64,000 nucleotides of DNA from Isoetes taiwanensis (GCA_021234155.1 JAJEKV010000652.1:61542-125541); one strand, 5' to 3'; numbered from the stretch's first letter, positions 35,441 to 46,326 are shown. Notes: generated by a model from the letters alone, not told the origin. Program-made: numbers and translations.

Positions 35441-35987
35441 TTTAAGTGACTGAATTTCTTCCTCCATTGCATGTTTCCATTTTTCTGAATCTTTCGAGCT
35501 TATTAATTCTTCAAAAGTGCTTGGCACATTTGGCTCGAGTATGACCATATCTCTTCTTCCTCATCATGTTCATCATGCGGCCTTAGACTTCTTTCTTCCT
35601 CGTGCCTTCCAGACTGTTCTAAATCAAACCTAGCTTCTTCCAACAATTTGACTGCCTTTGATTTTCTTTTTCTTCTCTTGGGGGCTGTTATAACAGTATG
35701 ATGTCCTTCTTTGTTCATCTGCCCATGCATTTTCAGGTATGTCCTCATTGGCTATTTATCTTGTTTCTTGCTGAGTGTTCAAGGCCTCATCAATTTATCA
35801 TAACAACCCGCCCTTCTATTGCATTTGTCCTTTGAGCTGCATCTGTCATAACAATCTGATTTTTTATTTCTTCTCTATCCTTATATAGTCTGCTCTCCTC
35901 AAAATGCACATCTGTATTTATAATTATTTTCTTTTTCAAGTGATCAAACAATTTGTACCCTTTGGACTGATTGTCATAGCCAATTAG
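35441..35987 (-). pseudogene. Ty1/copia integrase C-terminus and linker
   Basis: Minus strand 35990-35920 reads LIGYDNQSKGYKLFDHLKKK, then IIINTDVHFEESRLY, the conserved end of copia integrases. It continues through an acidic linker (RHEEERSLRPHDEHDEEEE) at 35620-35550 before RT. The frame is cut at 35,987 by the chromovirus end. Confidence 0.82.
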
Positions 35988-36341
35988 TGTCATGAACCTA
36001 TGCAAGAACAAGGAAAATATGCGGAAAATACGCAAGAAATACGGAAGAAATATGCCAAGATCGGCAAAGAATCTGATATATGAACAGGAATCAAGAGTAC
36101 AATGGCGAAGGCAGCGGGAACGAAGACGGATGCCTAGAAGGCTCAAGGCGTTGAGCAGGAGCAGTTCGAGCAAAAAAGAGGTGCTTCCTTATATATCTAG
36201 GCCAACGGTCAGGATCGCGCCACTCCAATGGATGATATTGCGCCAAGTGTCACATATGCATTTAGGTTCTAGATAGAACCTCCTGGAGGTAGTCCCATAT
36301 ATGAGGAAGACGTAAAAGAATATTGAATAAATATTGGTAGC

Positions 36342-36405
36342 GCACTTGACAAGGGTGTGTGACTTGCAACTGAAAGGTTGCGAGTTCAAACCCTGTGTTG
36401 TGCAA
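36342..36405 (+). repeat. tRNA-like stretch inside the LTR
   Basis: TGGTAGCGCAC fits a pol III A box / tRNA D-arm, and GGTTGCGAGTTCAAACCC fits a T-arm and B box, about 45 bases apart on the plus strand, antisense to the element. It looks like a SINE head inserted into the LTR or a captured tRNA piece. Confidence 0.5.
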
Positions 36406-36421
36406 CTACCCTTTCGCATCC

Positions 36422-36492
36422 GTGTGACGACCATCTTTTGTACATACGAGTATAATATTTGTATGATACGAGTATCCGTATGGTCGTCACAC
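36422..36492. repeat. 71-bp hairpin with perfect 13-bp arms at the LTR start
   Basis: GTGTGACGACCAT at 36422-36434 and its exact complement ATGGTCGTCACAC at 36480-36492, with an ACGAGTAT word repeated in the loop. The outer arm coincides with the LTR terminus. Confidence 0.9.
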
Positions 36493-36519
36493 CATCCCCC
36501 GCCTATGACGGCAACGAGT

Positions 36520-36770
36520 TGGCTTGTTCGGGATAGCGTCGGTGAAACTCCGCGAATTTTTGTCGGGTGCATTGGTGTGATTCTCCGGCGGGCTCGGGTT
36601 CTATCACCAGCGGTAACCTTCCCAATCGACAAAAGTAATACAATCGTCGACGAAGAAACTTGGAGTCGAGAATCTCTCAAACACGGAATTCCTCATGATC
36701 ATCAATCTCATTTGGTGGTGGAGGTGGAGGTACTCGATCTGGAAATGGATTAAGCCATATAGGGTTCCAA
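36520..36770 (-). pseudogene. chromodomain of Tcn1-like element
   Basis: Minus strand reads DHEEFRVREILDSKFLRRRL, then YYFCRLGRLPL and KFAEFHRRYPEQANSLPS followed by a stop at about 36527. This matches the chromodomain plan (VEEILD, hydrophobic core, aromatic region, FHRRYP helix). The usual DWEGY stretch is altered (CRLGRL), with a missing base likely. It lies at the C-terminus of integrase, where it would guide integration. Confidence 0.8.
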
Positions 36771-36829
36771 CAAAGACACATGGAACCTTTGGGTGAAGCC
36801 CGGCCCGATGCGGAAGCTCAAAGGCGGAA

Positions 36830-37960
36830 AAAGCATCACCAACTCATTCAATGATCCGATAGGGACCTAAAAGCCGGTGGTCGAGCTTGTTACAAGGGAG
36901 AGTTGTCGGCAAATCAACGCAAAGAGGCAAACAAGATCACCAAGCTGCAAAATGAGGGCGTCGGCGGTGCTGATGCATGATAGCGATAGCGTGCTTGGGC
37001 ACGGGCGAGATGGTCTTTGAAGATCATCTGGAGCATGCGGAGCTTATCGAGGCACTGTCACCGGCCTTTGGGATTGGTGAGAATCATATCCGGGGGCAAT
37101 GAAAGACCAGCGGGGATGCATGCCAAAATTAATAAAGAGCAGTCGGCTTTGTGGGCGCATGGACAAAATTATTGTAAGCAAATTACGCGGCGGTGGCCCA
37201 ACCCATTCATCCTGGCGATAATTGATGAAGCATCGCGGAATCTTGCTGAAGTGTTTGATTAGTGTGCTCCACTGTCCATTGGTCTACGGGTGATGTCGGG
37301 AAGGCGAGCGTTCCACATGCAAGAGTTGCAATAGATGCTTCCAAAAGCTAGCAACAAAGCGGGGGCTGCGATCGCGACAATGTTATCACGGTAAGCCATG
37401 GGTGAACCACCTCTCGAAGCAAGAGAGGCTGTTGTGGCTTCTTTGGAGATAGAAGTCTTTGCAAGGAATGAAATGTGCCATCTTGGAAAAGCGATCAACA
37501 ACAACAAGGATGGCATCATGGCCACAGGAGGATGGAAGGCTTCGACAATAAAATCCACCAAAATAATCTTCCAAGGGCGGTAGAATTTGGTAAAGGCTGA
37601 AAGCGAGACCATGTGGCGGTGCTTGGGAGCTTTTACTGCGACGACAAATATCACATGAGCATACAAAAGTCTCAGCGGTCACGGCGGAGACCTGGCCACC
37701 AATAATCTTGGCGATAAGTTCAGTCTTGGCAATGCCAAAATGGCGGTGAGAGTAGAACTTGAAGTCGAGGGGCACCATCCAGGAATTTATAGGAACCCAT
37801 CATGAAATAGAAGTCCATCTCGAACCTCAAAATGATCATATTCTTTGTCGAGAAGATGATCTTTGAGCCAAAAGCTGTGATATTATGTTATTCTGCCAAT
37901 GGATCGGAAGGAAGAGATCTTTCGACAGGACTCCCATGGGGCCTCATGAACAAAGTGATG
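36830..37960 (-). pseudogene. integrase of Tcn1-like element
   Basis: Minus strand 37,778-37,386: FYSHRHFGIAKT, then CDICRRSKSSQAPPHG supply the HHCC zinc-binding domain. The core starts at DAILVVVDRFSKMAHFIPC, carrying the first catalytic Asp region. Later core motifs are split between frames at 37,300-37,000. It is flanked by RNase H upstream and chromodomain downstream. Confidence 0.82.
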
Positions 37961-37978
37961 GCCATGGTATGTATGTGA

Positions 37979-38540
37979 TTAGGTTCTAGAATAGCTGTGA
38001 TTGCTGATCAAATCTTGGCTCCCCGCCTTAGGTTGAAATAAGATCTGCGAGAAAAAGAGCATCTGGTTTCCCTTGGGCGTGCGGTCACGAAACTTGATGA
38101 TGAAATCAAAGCGGGATAGCTTTGTATATATGCCAAGGCGACAATGATTAAGAACTTGAGCATACTGAAAATACTCCAGATTGCGCTGGTCTGTATACAC
38201 AGTCACCTTATGAGGAGAACCCTCATAAAAGAGCCAACAATCGCCAAAAGTTCCTTGTCGTAAATAGGATAGTTGATTTCTGCAACTTGGAACGTTCGGG
38301 AATGATAGGCGACCGGGTGCAGCTCATGATCATCCCCCACTTGCGACAAGATGCTGCCAAGAGCAAAATCGGATGCATCAGCTTCGAGAATATAGGGACG
38401 TGCAGGATCCGGGTGTGCAAGAACAGGTGCTGGTATAAAAGCATGCTTCAAAGTGATGAATGCTGATTCTGCTTCAGTTGTCCACTTAAAAGGAACATCC
38501 TTCCTGGTGAGACGTGTCAAAGGCAAGACGATCTCCAAAT
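37979..38540 (-). pseudogene. RNase H of Tcn1-like element
   Basis: FKWTTEAESAFITLKHAF and PVLAHPDPARPYILEADASD open the domain; the DASD aspartate is catalytic. It continues with FALGSILSQVGDD, HPVAYHSRTFQVAEINYPIY, DKELLAIV, and in the next frame VTVYTDQRNLEYFQYAQVLN, then KLSRFDFIIKFRDRTPKGNQ. Nearly the whole domain is readable, with one frameshift near 38,210. Confidence 0.88.
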
Positions 38541-38549
38541 AGTCCTTGA

Positions 38550-39360
38550 TGAAGCGGCGATAAAAATTGGCAAACCCAAATTTTGTACATCTTTAGCTTA
38601 GGAAGGTATTTCCCAATCAAGCTGTGTGCTGACCTTCTCTAGATCCATGGTAACACCACGAGGCGTGATCGCGATAGCCCGAAACTTCGACATTGTCACC
38701 TTTCGAGCCCGACACTTCTCAACTTGGCATAAAGTCCATGTTCACATAACCCGAAGGACCTTCGACATGTTCTTCATGCTCCTCAAAGTCTTGAATAAAC
38801 GAATATCATCTAGATGAGCGATAACAAAAGATACAAAAACTCCCAAAAACATCGTTAACCATGTCTTTGAAAGACATTTGGAGCATTGGTAAGGCTGAAA
38901 GGCATGCCGGGATACTCAAAATGACCATCTTGAGTTGAAAGGTTGTTTTCCACTCATCACCTTCACGATGCGGATAAGATTACGGGCACCTCGAAGATCA
39001 ATTTTAAGTGAAGTATCGTGCACCTTGTGGCGCTCAAGTAACTCTGGAATCGGAGGAGAGGATCTGGATTACGCACAATGATCTTGTTGAGGCGCGATAA
39101 TCCACAACCGGCGCAAAGAACCATCCTTCTTGGAAATAAAGAAGATGGCAGCTCCTGTGAGTGAGTGAGAATATCAAATAAACCCAGTTGCAAGATTCTC
39201 CTCGATATAGGTCCCAAAGTCTCCAATTACATTGGCGACAAGCCATAGATAGAAGGCCAAATGGCGAGGAATTAGTCTACGGCTGAAGATCAATGGGGCA
39301 CTCATAAGGGCGATGCTCGAAAGCTTGCTAGCTTTGACCTTATCAAAAACATCGCCAAAA
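38550..39360 (-). pseudogene. reverse transcriptase of Tcn1-like element
   Basis: Minus strand words in order: IEENLATGFI near 39200, FISKKDG..RR around 39130, LKIDLRGARNLIRIREGDEW near 38990, MSFKDMVNDVFG at 38880, the catalytic HLDDI at 38803-38817 (YLDD with Tyr changed to His), and FANFYRRFIKDY near 38560. Frame changes separate these blocks. Confidence 0.85.
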
Positions 39361-40110
39361 TCCTTGTACTTGCTCCGGGGAAGAAGCGGGGGCGGATGTT
39401 TTACGGAAGCTAGTCGAAGAATGGACTTGGATTGCAAATCTTTGTGCGGGATGTTGCCTATCGGATCTAATAAACTTGTGAAAGAGATCTTGAGATCTCT
39501 GGTGAAAGCGAAGAAAAGCCTCTGAAGCGGGATCAAGAGCAGGGAGGCAGCGAGGAGCGAGGCAGTAGAACACTTGGGAACAGAGCTGGGCGGAAGCTGG
39601 AACAAGCTGGGCTGGTACATCATCTAGAATATGGTGAGAATCGAGACATGAGCTGGAGGCGAGAAACAAGAGCCAAATCGGGCGTGAAGCAGAAAAAGGA
39701 ATAAGCAAAGGACATGTCGAGGAGCCCACAATATTGTATGGTGAAGTAGATATTCTTCTGAGGCTGAACTTCTGAGATGAACTGGAACTAGAGCTTGAAC
39801 CAGCAAAGCCAAGAAATGATCTAGTACACCAATCAATATGTGGTTTATGTAGCTTCGAGCAGGGGCGGACCCAAGACCTTTGGCGCATGTGGGCTAGCGA
39901 TGTGAGATTGAAGGAAATGCTACAAAAGCTCCCCTCGAACAAAGCGTGAAGAGGTGCATTACATTACGTGGTATTTGCGCTGAAGAGATCTCACGCCCAT
40001 CAATCACATTAACAGAGCTAGGATGCTCGACTTTGCTTCTAGGAATGGCGTGCTTAGTAGCGAACATACTATCCATGAAGCAGGCATTCACACCACATTC
40101 AAGTTGCGTC
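39361..40110 (-). pseudogene. protease and linker of Tcn1-like element
   Basis: ACFMDSMFATKHAIPRSKVE near 40070-40010 matches the D-S-G site of the protease with Gly replaced by Met, followed by SSVNVIDGREISSAQI, typical of this family. The linker to RT (39,940-39,360) is readable only in fragments, with KHPP.LP...YKDFGDVFDK near 39,395-39,340 just before RT. Confidence 0.75.
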
Positions 40111-40158
40111 TCTGTCCTCCCATTCTCCGACTCCAATGAAATAGAGATAAAAAATTTC

Positions 40159-41050
40159 TTACTGAAAATCTTCGTCACATGTGGGAGGAGTTGAAGGAAT
40201 GTCAGGCAACCGTCGAGAGACTCCTACTACTCGGACGGGGCTCGAACGATTTTTCGACTGATTTGGGCGCTTCACAGGGCATCCACGAGCAATACGACCA
40301 GCTCCTCCACAGTAGAGACAAAGATTAGCCTCTCTCCGATGATGCTTCTCGATAGTAGATAAAGGTCCTCGAACTGCTCGATCAATCTGCATAGGCTCAG
40401 GTCTGGACCTGTTGGATTCTATAGATGAAACCGAGGAAGGCGTAGCTTCTTTTGTGTGATTGGGAAGACGACTCGTCTCTCACACTGCGTTCAAAGAGCC
40501 AATTATCACATCGAACCGCAAATCTGATGGCTTCTTCCAAAGTCTGAGGGTCCTCCATAAACAACAGCATATCTTTGACATCCTCACGTAACCCCCTTCT
40601 GAAACAATCTCGAAGTGCAACATCACCCCAGGCGACGAAATTCCGATGCATATCTTGTTTGGATGAGAGTCTACGCCTTAGATTGCAAAGTTTGTGGCTA
40701 GCTGTCTTGATGGCCCGGTGTCTCCAAAGCATGCCTCGAGCTCTGCGGTGAATAAAGCAAAATTTTGCAACTCGGAACCCCTTTCTCCAGCGGGGAGGGC
40801 AAACCAAGCGAAGGCTAACCCGGAAAGAAAGAGCCAACTAGTCAGGCACGATTTCTTGATGCATGGGGATACTGTGAGGGTGGGCCGAATAACAAGATGA
40901 ATCTGGTTCAAAAACCCTCGAGCTTGGATCTAGTGCCATCAAATTTTTACGGCAAGCTGATCTTGGGTTCCGATGACCCTCCGGGACTAGAGGTGACTCA
41001 TGAGAAGCTAGCCATTCTGGAGCTCCTTATTATCAAGCGCAACTATTGGC
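40159..41050 (-). pseudogene. gag of Tcn1-like element with altered zinc knuckle
   Basis: Minus strand: FALPAGERGSELQNFALFTA, ELEACFGDTG and LREDVKDMLLFMEDPQTLEE, then EAIRFAVRCDNWLFER form the capsid region. PEPMQIDRAVRGPLS at about 40,410-40,355 is the linker typical of this clade. The knuckle at 40,320-40,270 reads CLYCGGAGRIARGC, where the third ligand His is Arg. Frameshifts near 40,830 and 40,430. Confidence 0.85.
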
Positions 41051-41197
41051 ATGTTTGAACAAGTTCTTTGGACCTCTTTGTAATAAGGATGAAACCTCCT
41101 CCATAAAGATGGGAATGCCCAATATGGATAAAGAAATCCTTAGGATCGAGGCGAGGCAAGAACAGGTAAGGGATTAGGTTCAAATGTCATGAACCTA

Positions 41198-41736
41198 AAG
41201 CGATAATATGGCGGTGCTTATCTTGAGCTAAGATGATCTTAGGATGATGCGGGGATGAAGACATTGAGTCTACATGGCTTAGGCTAAAGGTCATACATGG
41301 GATATACATGAGATATTAGGTTAACTAATGGTTAGCCTAGATATCAAATATTCAATGGTTCAATACCAGCATATTATCAGGAGAGCTTATTGTTCGGTCC
41401 AATGATATTAAGGCATAGAAATATAACTTGCTATTGGGATTGTCGGTGAGCAAGTCTGGTGCCGATTCTTGATGAATCGGTGCCGAGTAAACAAATATAA
41501 AAGGAGTAATGTTAATTTGAAGTATGTACAGAAGATCGGATTCACAGATAGGTGAATGCCTGGACTATCGGATTGATCTAAAGTTGTAGTATTTGGTAAA
41601 TGATCTTGACTATTGAATTGCTACAGTGTTCTATTCGATAAACATTGATAATTATTATTCAAACCATTGGAACCATTATATTCAATGTTTTATTGATAGA
41701 ACTTAGAATAGCATTGTAAAAGATGTTTTCTTTGGA
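41198..41736. other. unassigned segment above the Tcn1-like element
   Basis: If the Tcn1-like element has a 5' LTR, this should be it, but apart from the shared TGTCATGAACCTA and a weakly similar CATATTA stretch it does not resemble 36001-36492. No coding signal. Confidence 0.4.
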
Positions 41737-42330
41737 TTAATCTATACTAATAATTCTATCAATAAAAGCCCTTGCAATAAAAGGTAATTTGAAATTCTTT
41801 GGTACATTTGATAGTCCAATAGCCTTCATATCTGTAATTATTTTGTCAATTTTTTCAAAAAACTCTCTGATATTATCCTTATCATTATACATCAAATATC
41901 TAGCTGCTTGTCCAACATCCATATGAGAAGACGATTTGATTTGATATGTCTGCAGCATATAGTTTCACATCTCCTTGGGAGACATAAGCCTCTCATTCTA
42001 AACAAGATGCTAAAACTTATCTTGCTATTAATTACTGCTTTAGCTTCCAGAACTTTAGCTTTCCTTGTAGCATCAATTCTTGAGCTACTAACCTAGAAAT
42101 CGATCCTCCAACACCTCGGTTGCACTTAAATCCTTTGCGGGGACTAGTATTATTGTCTGATGCAATAGGAGTTGCATAAATGCATCCTCTGCTAGTGGCT
42201 TGCACCACTTCTGGAATATAACAAACTTCCATAAGCCTTCAACCTTCAAGGCTTGTTCAACCTTCTCTTTCCATACCTGGAACCCAGCACCTCCCTTCTA
42301 AATCTCTATTGCACTCGATAGAGAAGCTTC
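41737..42330 (-). pseudogene. Ty1/copia gag fragment
   Basis: Minus strand 41958-41740 reads DVGQAARYLMYNDKDNIREF, then FEKIDKIITDMKAIGLSNVP. The MKAIG...PK..KLPF..RA word order is that of the copia gag (UBN2-like) region. 42232-42035 reads VGGSISRLVAQELMLQGKLK from another frame. The zinc knuckle is absent. It lies next to the 5' LTR, where gag belongs. Confidence 0.55.
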
Positions 42331-42339
42331 CAATCTACT

Positions 42340-42365
42340 AGCCATGAAGATCACCTTTGATGCCA
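42340..42365 (-). promoter_or_regulatory. probable primer site of the minus-strand copia element
   Basis: Minus strand reads TTTGGCATCAAAGGTGATC next to the LTR end, resembling the TTGGTATCAGAGC site with several changes. Confidence 0.45.
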
Positions 42366-42740
42366 AAGCGATATAATTCACACTTGTTAGATCAATGTAG
42401 CATCTTATGCATAAATCACCTAGAGCAACCTCATATATTCAACTTAATGATCATGGTTTTCTCAATGCTACTATTAGTTTAATTCAACCTTAAGAAAACA
42501 ATATATTGAACCATCGAAATTCACTATAGCAGAACACTGTGCAAAATGTATTGACCATTGTACTATTCATCAATTGACAACGCAAATGACGTAGGTTACA
42601 AACCTCATACTCTTTATAGATTGATGATTCGACAACCAAATTCCAGACCAAATTCATTGCGGTGTGTTTATATAAAGTAATCCGCCAGTTCGAAAAAATT
42701 GATCGGATTTAAACTACTGGGCCGACAATAATATCCTAAA
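42366..42740 (-). repeat. 5' LTR of minus-strand copia element
   Basis: Pairs with 34430-34798 (shared blocks listed there). Noticeably diverged from it, so this insertion is older than the large chromovirus copies. Confidence 0.72.
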
Positions 42741-44160
42741 TAGATAATTTTTCAAGGCTTCCAGAAAGCCTTACTTTCTAAATATTAAATAGCCATTGAA
42801 TTTATATGGCTCAATGGGTATGTAGTATTCAAATGATTATGCAATAGTATTTTTGCACAATTGACTTAGGTAACATCACATCAAGTCTCCTGACACCAAT
42901 CATAGACTTTGGCATGATATAATACAACATATTCTTTATGCAAGTTCAGTACAACCAATTTTGAAAACTCAATAAGTATGTTACACCCTCTAGTACATTG
43001 TTTATGCAAGTACAACCAAATTGAAAAGTGACATTTATTTTCGTTTCATCGATTAGAAGATAAATGAAGTTCTAGAACTACTGAGGTAGTTGCCTAAGTA
43101 GTTATTTCTTGTCTTTTCCAGAAACGCTGTATTTAGTCTTTCTTTCTCATCAGCACTCTAACGCGCATCTCCTTCTCATGGTAGCATCAAGTCCCACCCT
43201 CCCACCCTTGTTTGCATCTGTCCATCTAGTGGTTCCACTTGCACTTAGCTCACATCTTTTGGTTAGGCCCATGAACTTTGATTAGGCCCATGTGCTTGGA
43301 GACCCTCATGCCTGAATGGAGATTCTTATATCTGATTTTAGAGGCCCTGATGCTGAGATGGAGGTCGTAGTGTCTGGATGTCCCTTGTGGATCTATGAGG
43401 CCTTGTGCCTGGATAAGCCCTAGTGGCCATTGGTTCATTTTTCTTTTTCTTTATTTTGCAGGTAATAAGAAGATAATACAAATGGCATGGCATGGCATGC
43501 ACTTAAATTGTTGAAAGATGAAAGGACGAAGATACATTGGACTTGACAATTCAAACTTGCATGGTCAAATATTATTGCCATGCATGGTGTCTATATCTTT
43601 AGTTATCTTACCCAACAAGGCTGGTTAGCATGAGGGTTTTCTATCGCCACATATTTGTTTTAGTCATCAACATTGTGATGCTATTATTGTCAGGGTTTTT
43701 CCTCGAAAACATAAAAGAGCAAGGTTTTTAATCCGAAGCCATAATGATATCACTAATATGCTGGGTTTCAGAATGTACCTGGTTACTTTTAAGGAGATGC
43801 TCATGAGGGTCACTTATTTGTGTTTTCTCATTGTTCTCAGTAGTTCTAGAACTCAATAAGTAAGTTTGCACCCTCCAGTACATTGCTTATCTAAGTTCTA
43901 TGCATAGTCAAATCAATTTGGGATTCCAAATACATGAAAATGCCAAGCATATTATTTATGCAAGTTCAATTTAAAGACTCAATAAGTAAAATTTGTATCA
44001 AACTGGATAAATCCAATGAGTGAAACATACATGAGGTCCATGCTTGCGAGCTGCGACTCCTCAACCTAGTAGTTAGTAGAAAAGATAACATAGCCCTCAA
44101 AATATCATCAACTTCAATTACCCTAAAGTCTAGCTCAGGGATAGATGCATTAGCTATTCT
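42741..44160. other. no gene seen; possible LTR remnant
   Basis: GTCAGGGTTTTTCCTCGAAA and GCAAGGTTTTTAATC at 43697-43740 resemble the conserved end of copia LTRs, but nothing coding is attached. 43431-43465 has a long pyrimidine run ending in TTTTGCAG, which resembles a 3' splice site, without an exon I can support. Confidence 0.35.
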
Positions 44161-44165
44161 AGGTT
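44161..44165. repeat. target duplication of chromovirus copy 2, left (AGGTT)
   Basis: AGGTT precedes TGTGACG at 44166. The right-hand counterpart after the 3' LTR reads AGGAT (62063-62067), a 4 of 5 match. Confidence 0.55.
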
Positions 44166-45782
44166 TGTGACGTTCCGGCCGCGATTATCACGGTCCGGGG
44201 CGTATTATCTTTGCCAAATCCAGCGTACCGCCACCGCCCGGCGTGTGCATGGGCGTATAGCTAGGCGGGTAGCCCCTAGGGGGCAACTTGCAAGGAGTGT
44301 GCATTTATTAATGTGCACATTTACCCATGTGCACATTAATCTAGGTGCACATTTTCCCATGTGGACACTTTTATGCCAAGTGGGCCATACCCAAGTGTGC
44401 AATTAATGTGCACATTTACCAATGTGCACATTTATTAAGGGCACCTTTCCATGAGCACATTTTGCCACCTAGCCATTAAAGGCAAGTGGGCCCATTCCCA
44501 ATTATCCCACATGCCTAAAGGGATAATTGGAAACCTAGCCAACCCCTTGTCTATTTAAGAAGGAAACCCTAACTTGCCCATTTTTCATTTCTAGGGTTTT
44601 AGAGCTCTGTTTTGGCTGCCCGGGGGTCAAAACCGCCTCCGAACTCACAATGCAGTGAATTGCCCATTAGTTTCCCTTGATCGGCGGTTTAGCGGGGATG
44701 GTTGAGCTGGAGGTGGGGAGGAGGAACTCAAGGATTAGGTATTTAGTCAATTTAATAGCCTAAACCATCTTCTAGTCATTAAATCGATAGGTTTAGCCTA
44801 TTAAATTGCCCATAGCAACCCTCTAGATCTCTAGATACGAGAATCTAACTAAAGAACCTAACTCTATGATATAGATTAGATCTTGCTCTTTAGTTCTCTG
44901 TGATGTATATGGATGATGTATCTCTATGAACTCCTTGTATTGGGAAGGGGGTAGAGACCTAAAAGCTTGGTAGTAGATGCTCCTAGATTAGCCTCTCTAG
45001 CACACTATAGATTGACTTTGTGTACAAGAGCCATACACGGTTGTGGGTGAAGGGGGCGAGGGCTGGCTAAGAAGGAGGTTAGTGTCGACCCTTGAGCGAT
45101 CCCTCTGGTGTGTGTAAGGCCTCAGGGGATCATTGTGACTAGGTCTAATGGCTTACCGAGTGTGGGTAAGGCATGGGCTCGACACCAGTGAAGTGGTGTA
45201 CACTTTCCGGTGGGTTGATCGAATAAGAGCGGGTTGCCCTCTAGTCACCTTGGAGTGGCATGTAGACCTACGGAGGGAGTGATCCCTACGCCCCATCGGG
45301 AATTGGGGAGATGCAACCCGGGAATAGCCCTTTGGCTATGCCTCCGTGGACTCTGATCAGGTCCCAACACTTTTATTTTGCTTTGCAAAGTGTGCCACGG
45401 GGAGGCCGGATGTAGTGGACAACTCTATGCCATGTTCTTATGCCGGCCAAATCCAGTGCCATGAATTACATGCGCAATGAACTCACGGAGACCAAAGCCC
45501 GTCGATCATCCCCTGAGTCGAGCCTTGGGTAGGACCCCTATGTATGATGCTGATCATTGTCTATCACGGATGGTGGTGCCCCACCCTTGAGGTGGATATG
45601 TGATTATGTTGTATCTTGACATGTGTGTTTCACGCTTCAGCGGCTAGGTAGGCCCGAGGGAGGGGTAAAATGACCCCTTCACTCTTCCCCTTTGGGACTT
45701 CGTCTGCGTGCGATGATTGTGGAGGCACTGTATCGGTATGGAGCTGGTATAGTGCTGCGAGTATCACGGTAGGGGCGTCGCG
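44166..45782 (+). repeat. 5' LTR of chromovirus copy 2
   Basis: Reverse-complement match to 10138-11792 and direct match to 60296-62062. Begins TGTGACG. The LTR promoter TATA appears as GTCTATTTAAGAAGG near 44558. GTGCACAT/ACATTAAT words are repeated at 44305-44460. Confidence 0.9.
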
Positions 45783-45783
45783 G

Positions 45784-45798
45784 TGGTATCGAGCAATG
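45784..45798 (+). promoter_or_regulatory. primer binding site of chromovirus copy 2
   Basis: TGGTATCGAGCAATG right after the LTR, equal to the initiator tRNA-Met complement TGGTATCAGAGC with one A missing in CAGAG. Confidence 0.8.
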
Positions 45799-45980
45799 TT
45801 CTTGGAGACCAAGATCAAAAGCGACCATGCTTCGATGAGTACTAACTTGATAGGATTCTCAAACCTCGAAAAATGGGATTTTTTTCTCATTTTTGTAGTT
45901 TATGCTAAGCTAGTAACGATTAAAAGGAATGAAAACATAAAAAGACTAAAATTGGTGAGCCAACATCAAAAAGTAGAATT

Positions 45981-46052
45981 GGTTTCACCGCGTCGCGCCC
46001 GGAGACGGAATAATGAGAATCTCATTTTGGTTTTGGCATAGCGTGTAATGAC
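45981..46052. repeat. near-palindrome Q1 (upstream of ORF-A, copy 2)
   Basis: Centre AATGAGAATCTCATTTT with arms GTTTCACCGCGTCGCGCC and GCATAGCGTGTAATGAC. The most decayed of the four in this copy. Confidence 0.75.
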
Positions 46053-46184
46053 ATTCAACTGAAACACACACTAAAAGTTATAAATTCAGGAAAAATAACT
46101 TGATAATTCTAAATTTAAGCTAGAAGTAGTAGAATTAGCATGTTATATGCTTAGAAAGTATAAAAAATTAGCGGGACCCACCAT

Positions 46185-46252
46185 GTCTCACGTCGGCGCC
46201 CGGGGCGGAAAATGAACTTTTCATTATCGATGCAGGGATAGCACGTCGAACC
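46185..46252. repeat. near-palindrome Q2 (upstream of ORF-A, copy 2)
   Basis: Starts GTCTCACGTCGGCGCC, centre AAAATGAACTTTTCATTAT, ends GCACGTCGAACC. It lies 204 bases from Q1. Confidence 0.78.
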
Positions 46253-46326
46253 ATGCTTGAATTTAGGTGTTCTAGGTGTTCTAGAAGACCGGAAGATATT
46301 TTTGAAATTTGACCTAAAATCGACCC

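Larger units (their letters stand above)
35988..36492 (-). repeat. 3' LTR of Tcn1-like chromovirus
   Basis: On the minus strand it starts TGTGACGACCAT at 36492, just after a purine-rich GGCGGGGGATGG, and ends GGTTCATGACA at 35988. A TATA-like AGATATATAAGG lies near 36190-36201. It contains the hairpin at 36422-36492 and a tRNA-like stretch at 36342-36405. Confidence 0.65.
35988..41197 (-). mobile_element. Tcn1-like Ty3/gypsy chromovirus nested in the copia element
   Basis: Element order on the minus strand: gag (~41050-40160), protease (~40110-39950), RT (~39360-38550), RNase H (~38540-37980), integrase (~37960-36830), chromodomain (~36770-36520), 3' LTR (36492-35988). Both ends carry TGTCATGAACCTA (35988-36000 and 41185-41197), but the 500 bases beyond the second do not otherwise match the 3' LTR, so the 5' LTR is missing, replaced or highly diverged. 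Gag and chromodomain details resemble Tcn1/sushi-type chromoviruses rather than the large element of this window. Confidence 0.8.
34430..42740 (-). mobile_element. Ty1/copia element, minus strand, interrupted by a chromovirus
   Basis: Two similar ~370-base LTRs (34430-34798, ~42366-42740) bracket copia RT and integrase pieces at the low end and a gag piece at the high end. Between 35,988 and 41,197 a different, chromodomain-bearing gypsy element interrupts it. Protease, most of integrase and RNase H of the copia element are missing, so deletion accompanied or followed the insertion. Confidence 0.75.

Noticed and set aside
36422-36492. Rho-independent terminator-like hairpin
   Set aside because: The context is an LTR terminus in a plant retrotransposon, not a bacterial operon.
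41185-41736. 5' LTR of the Tcn1-like element
   Set aside because: Beyond 13 shared bases at its inner end it does not resemble the 3' LTR; reported only as an unassigned segment.
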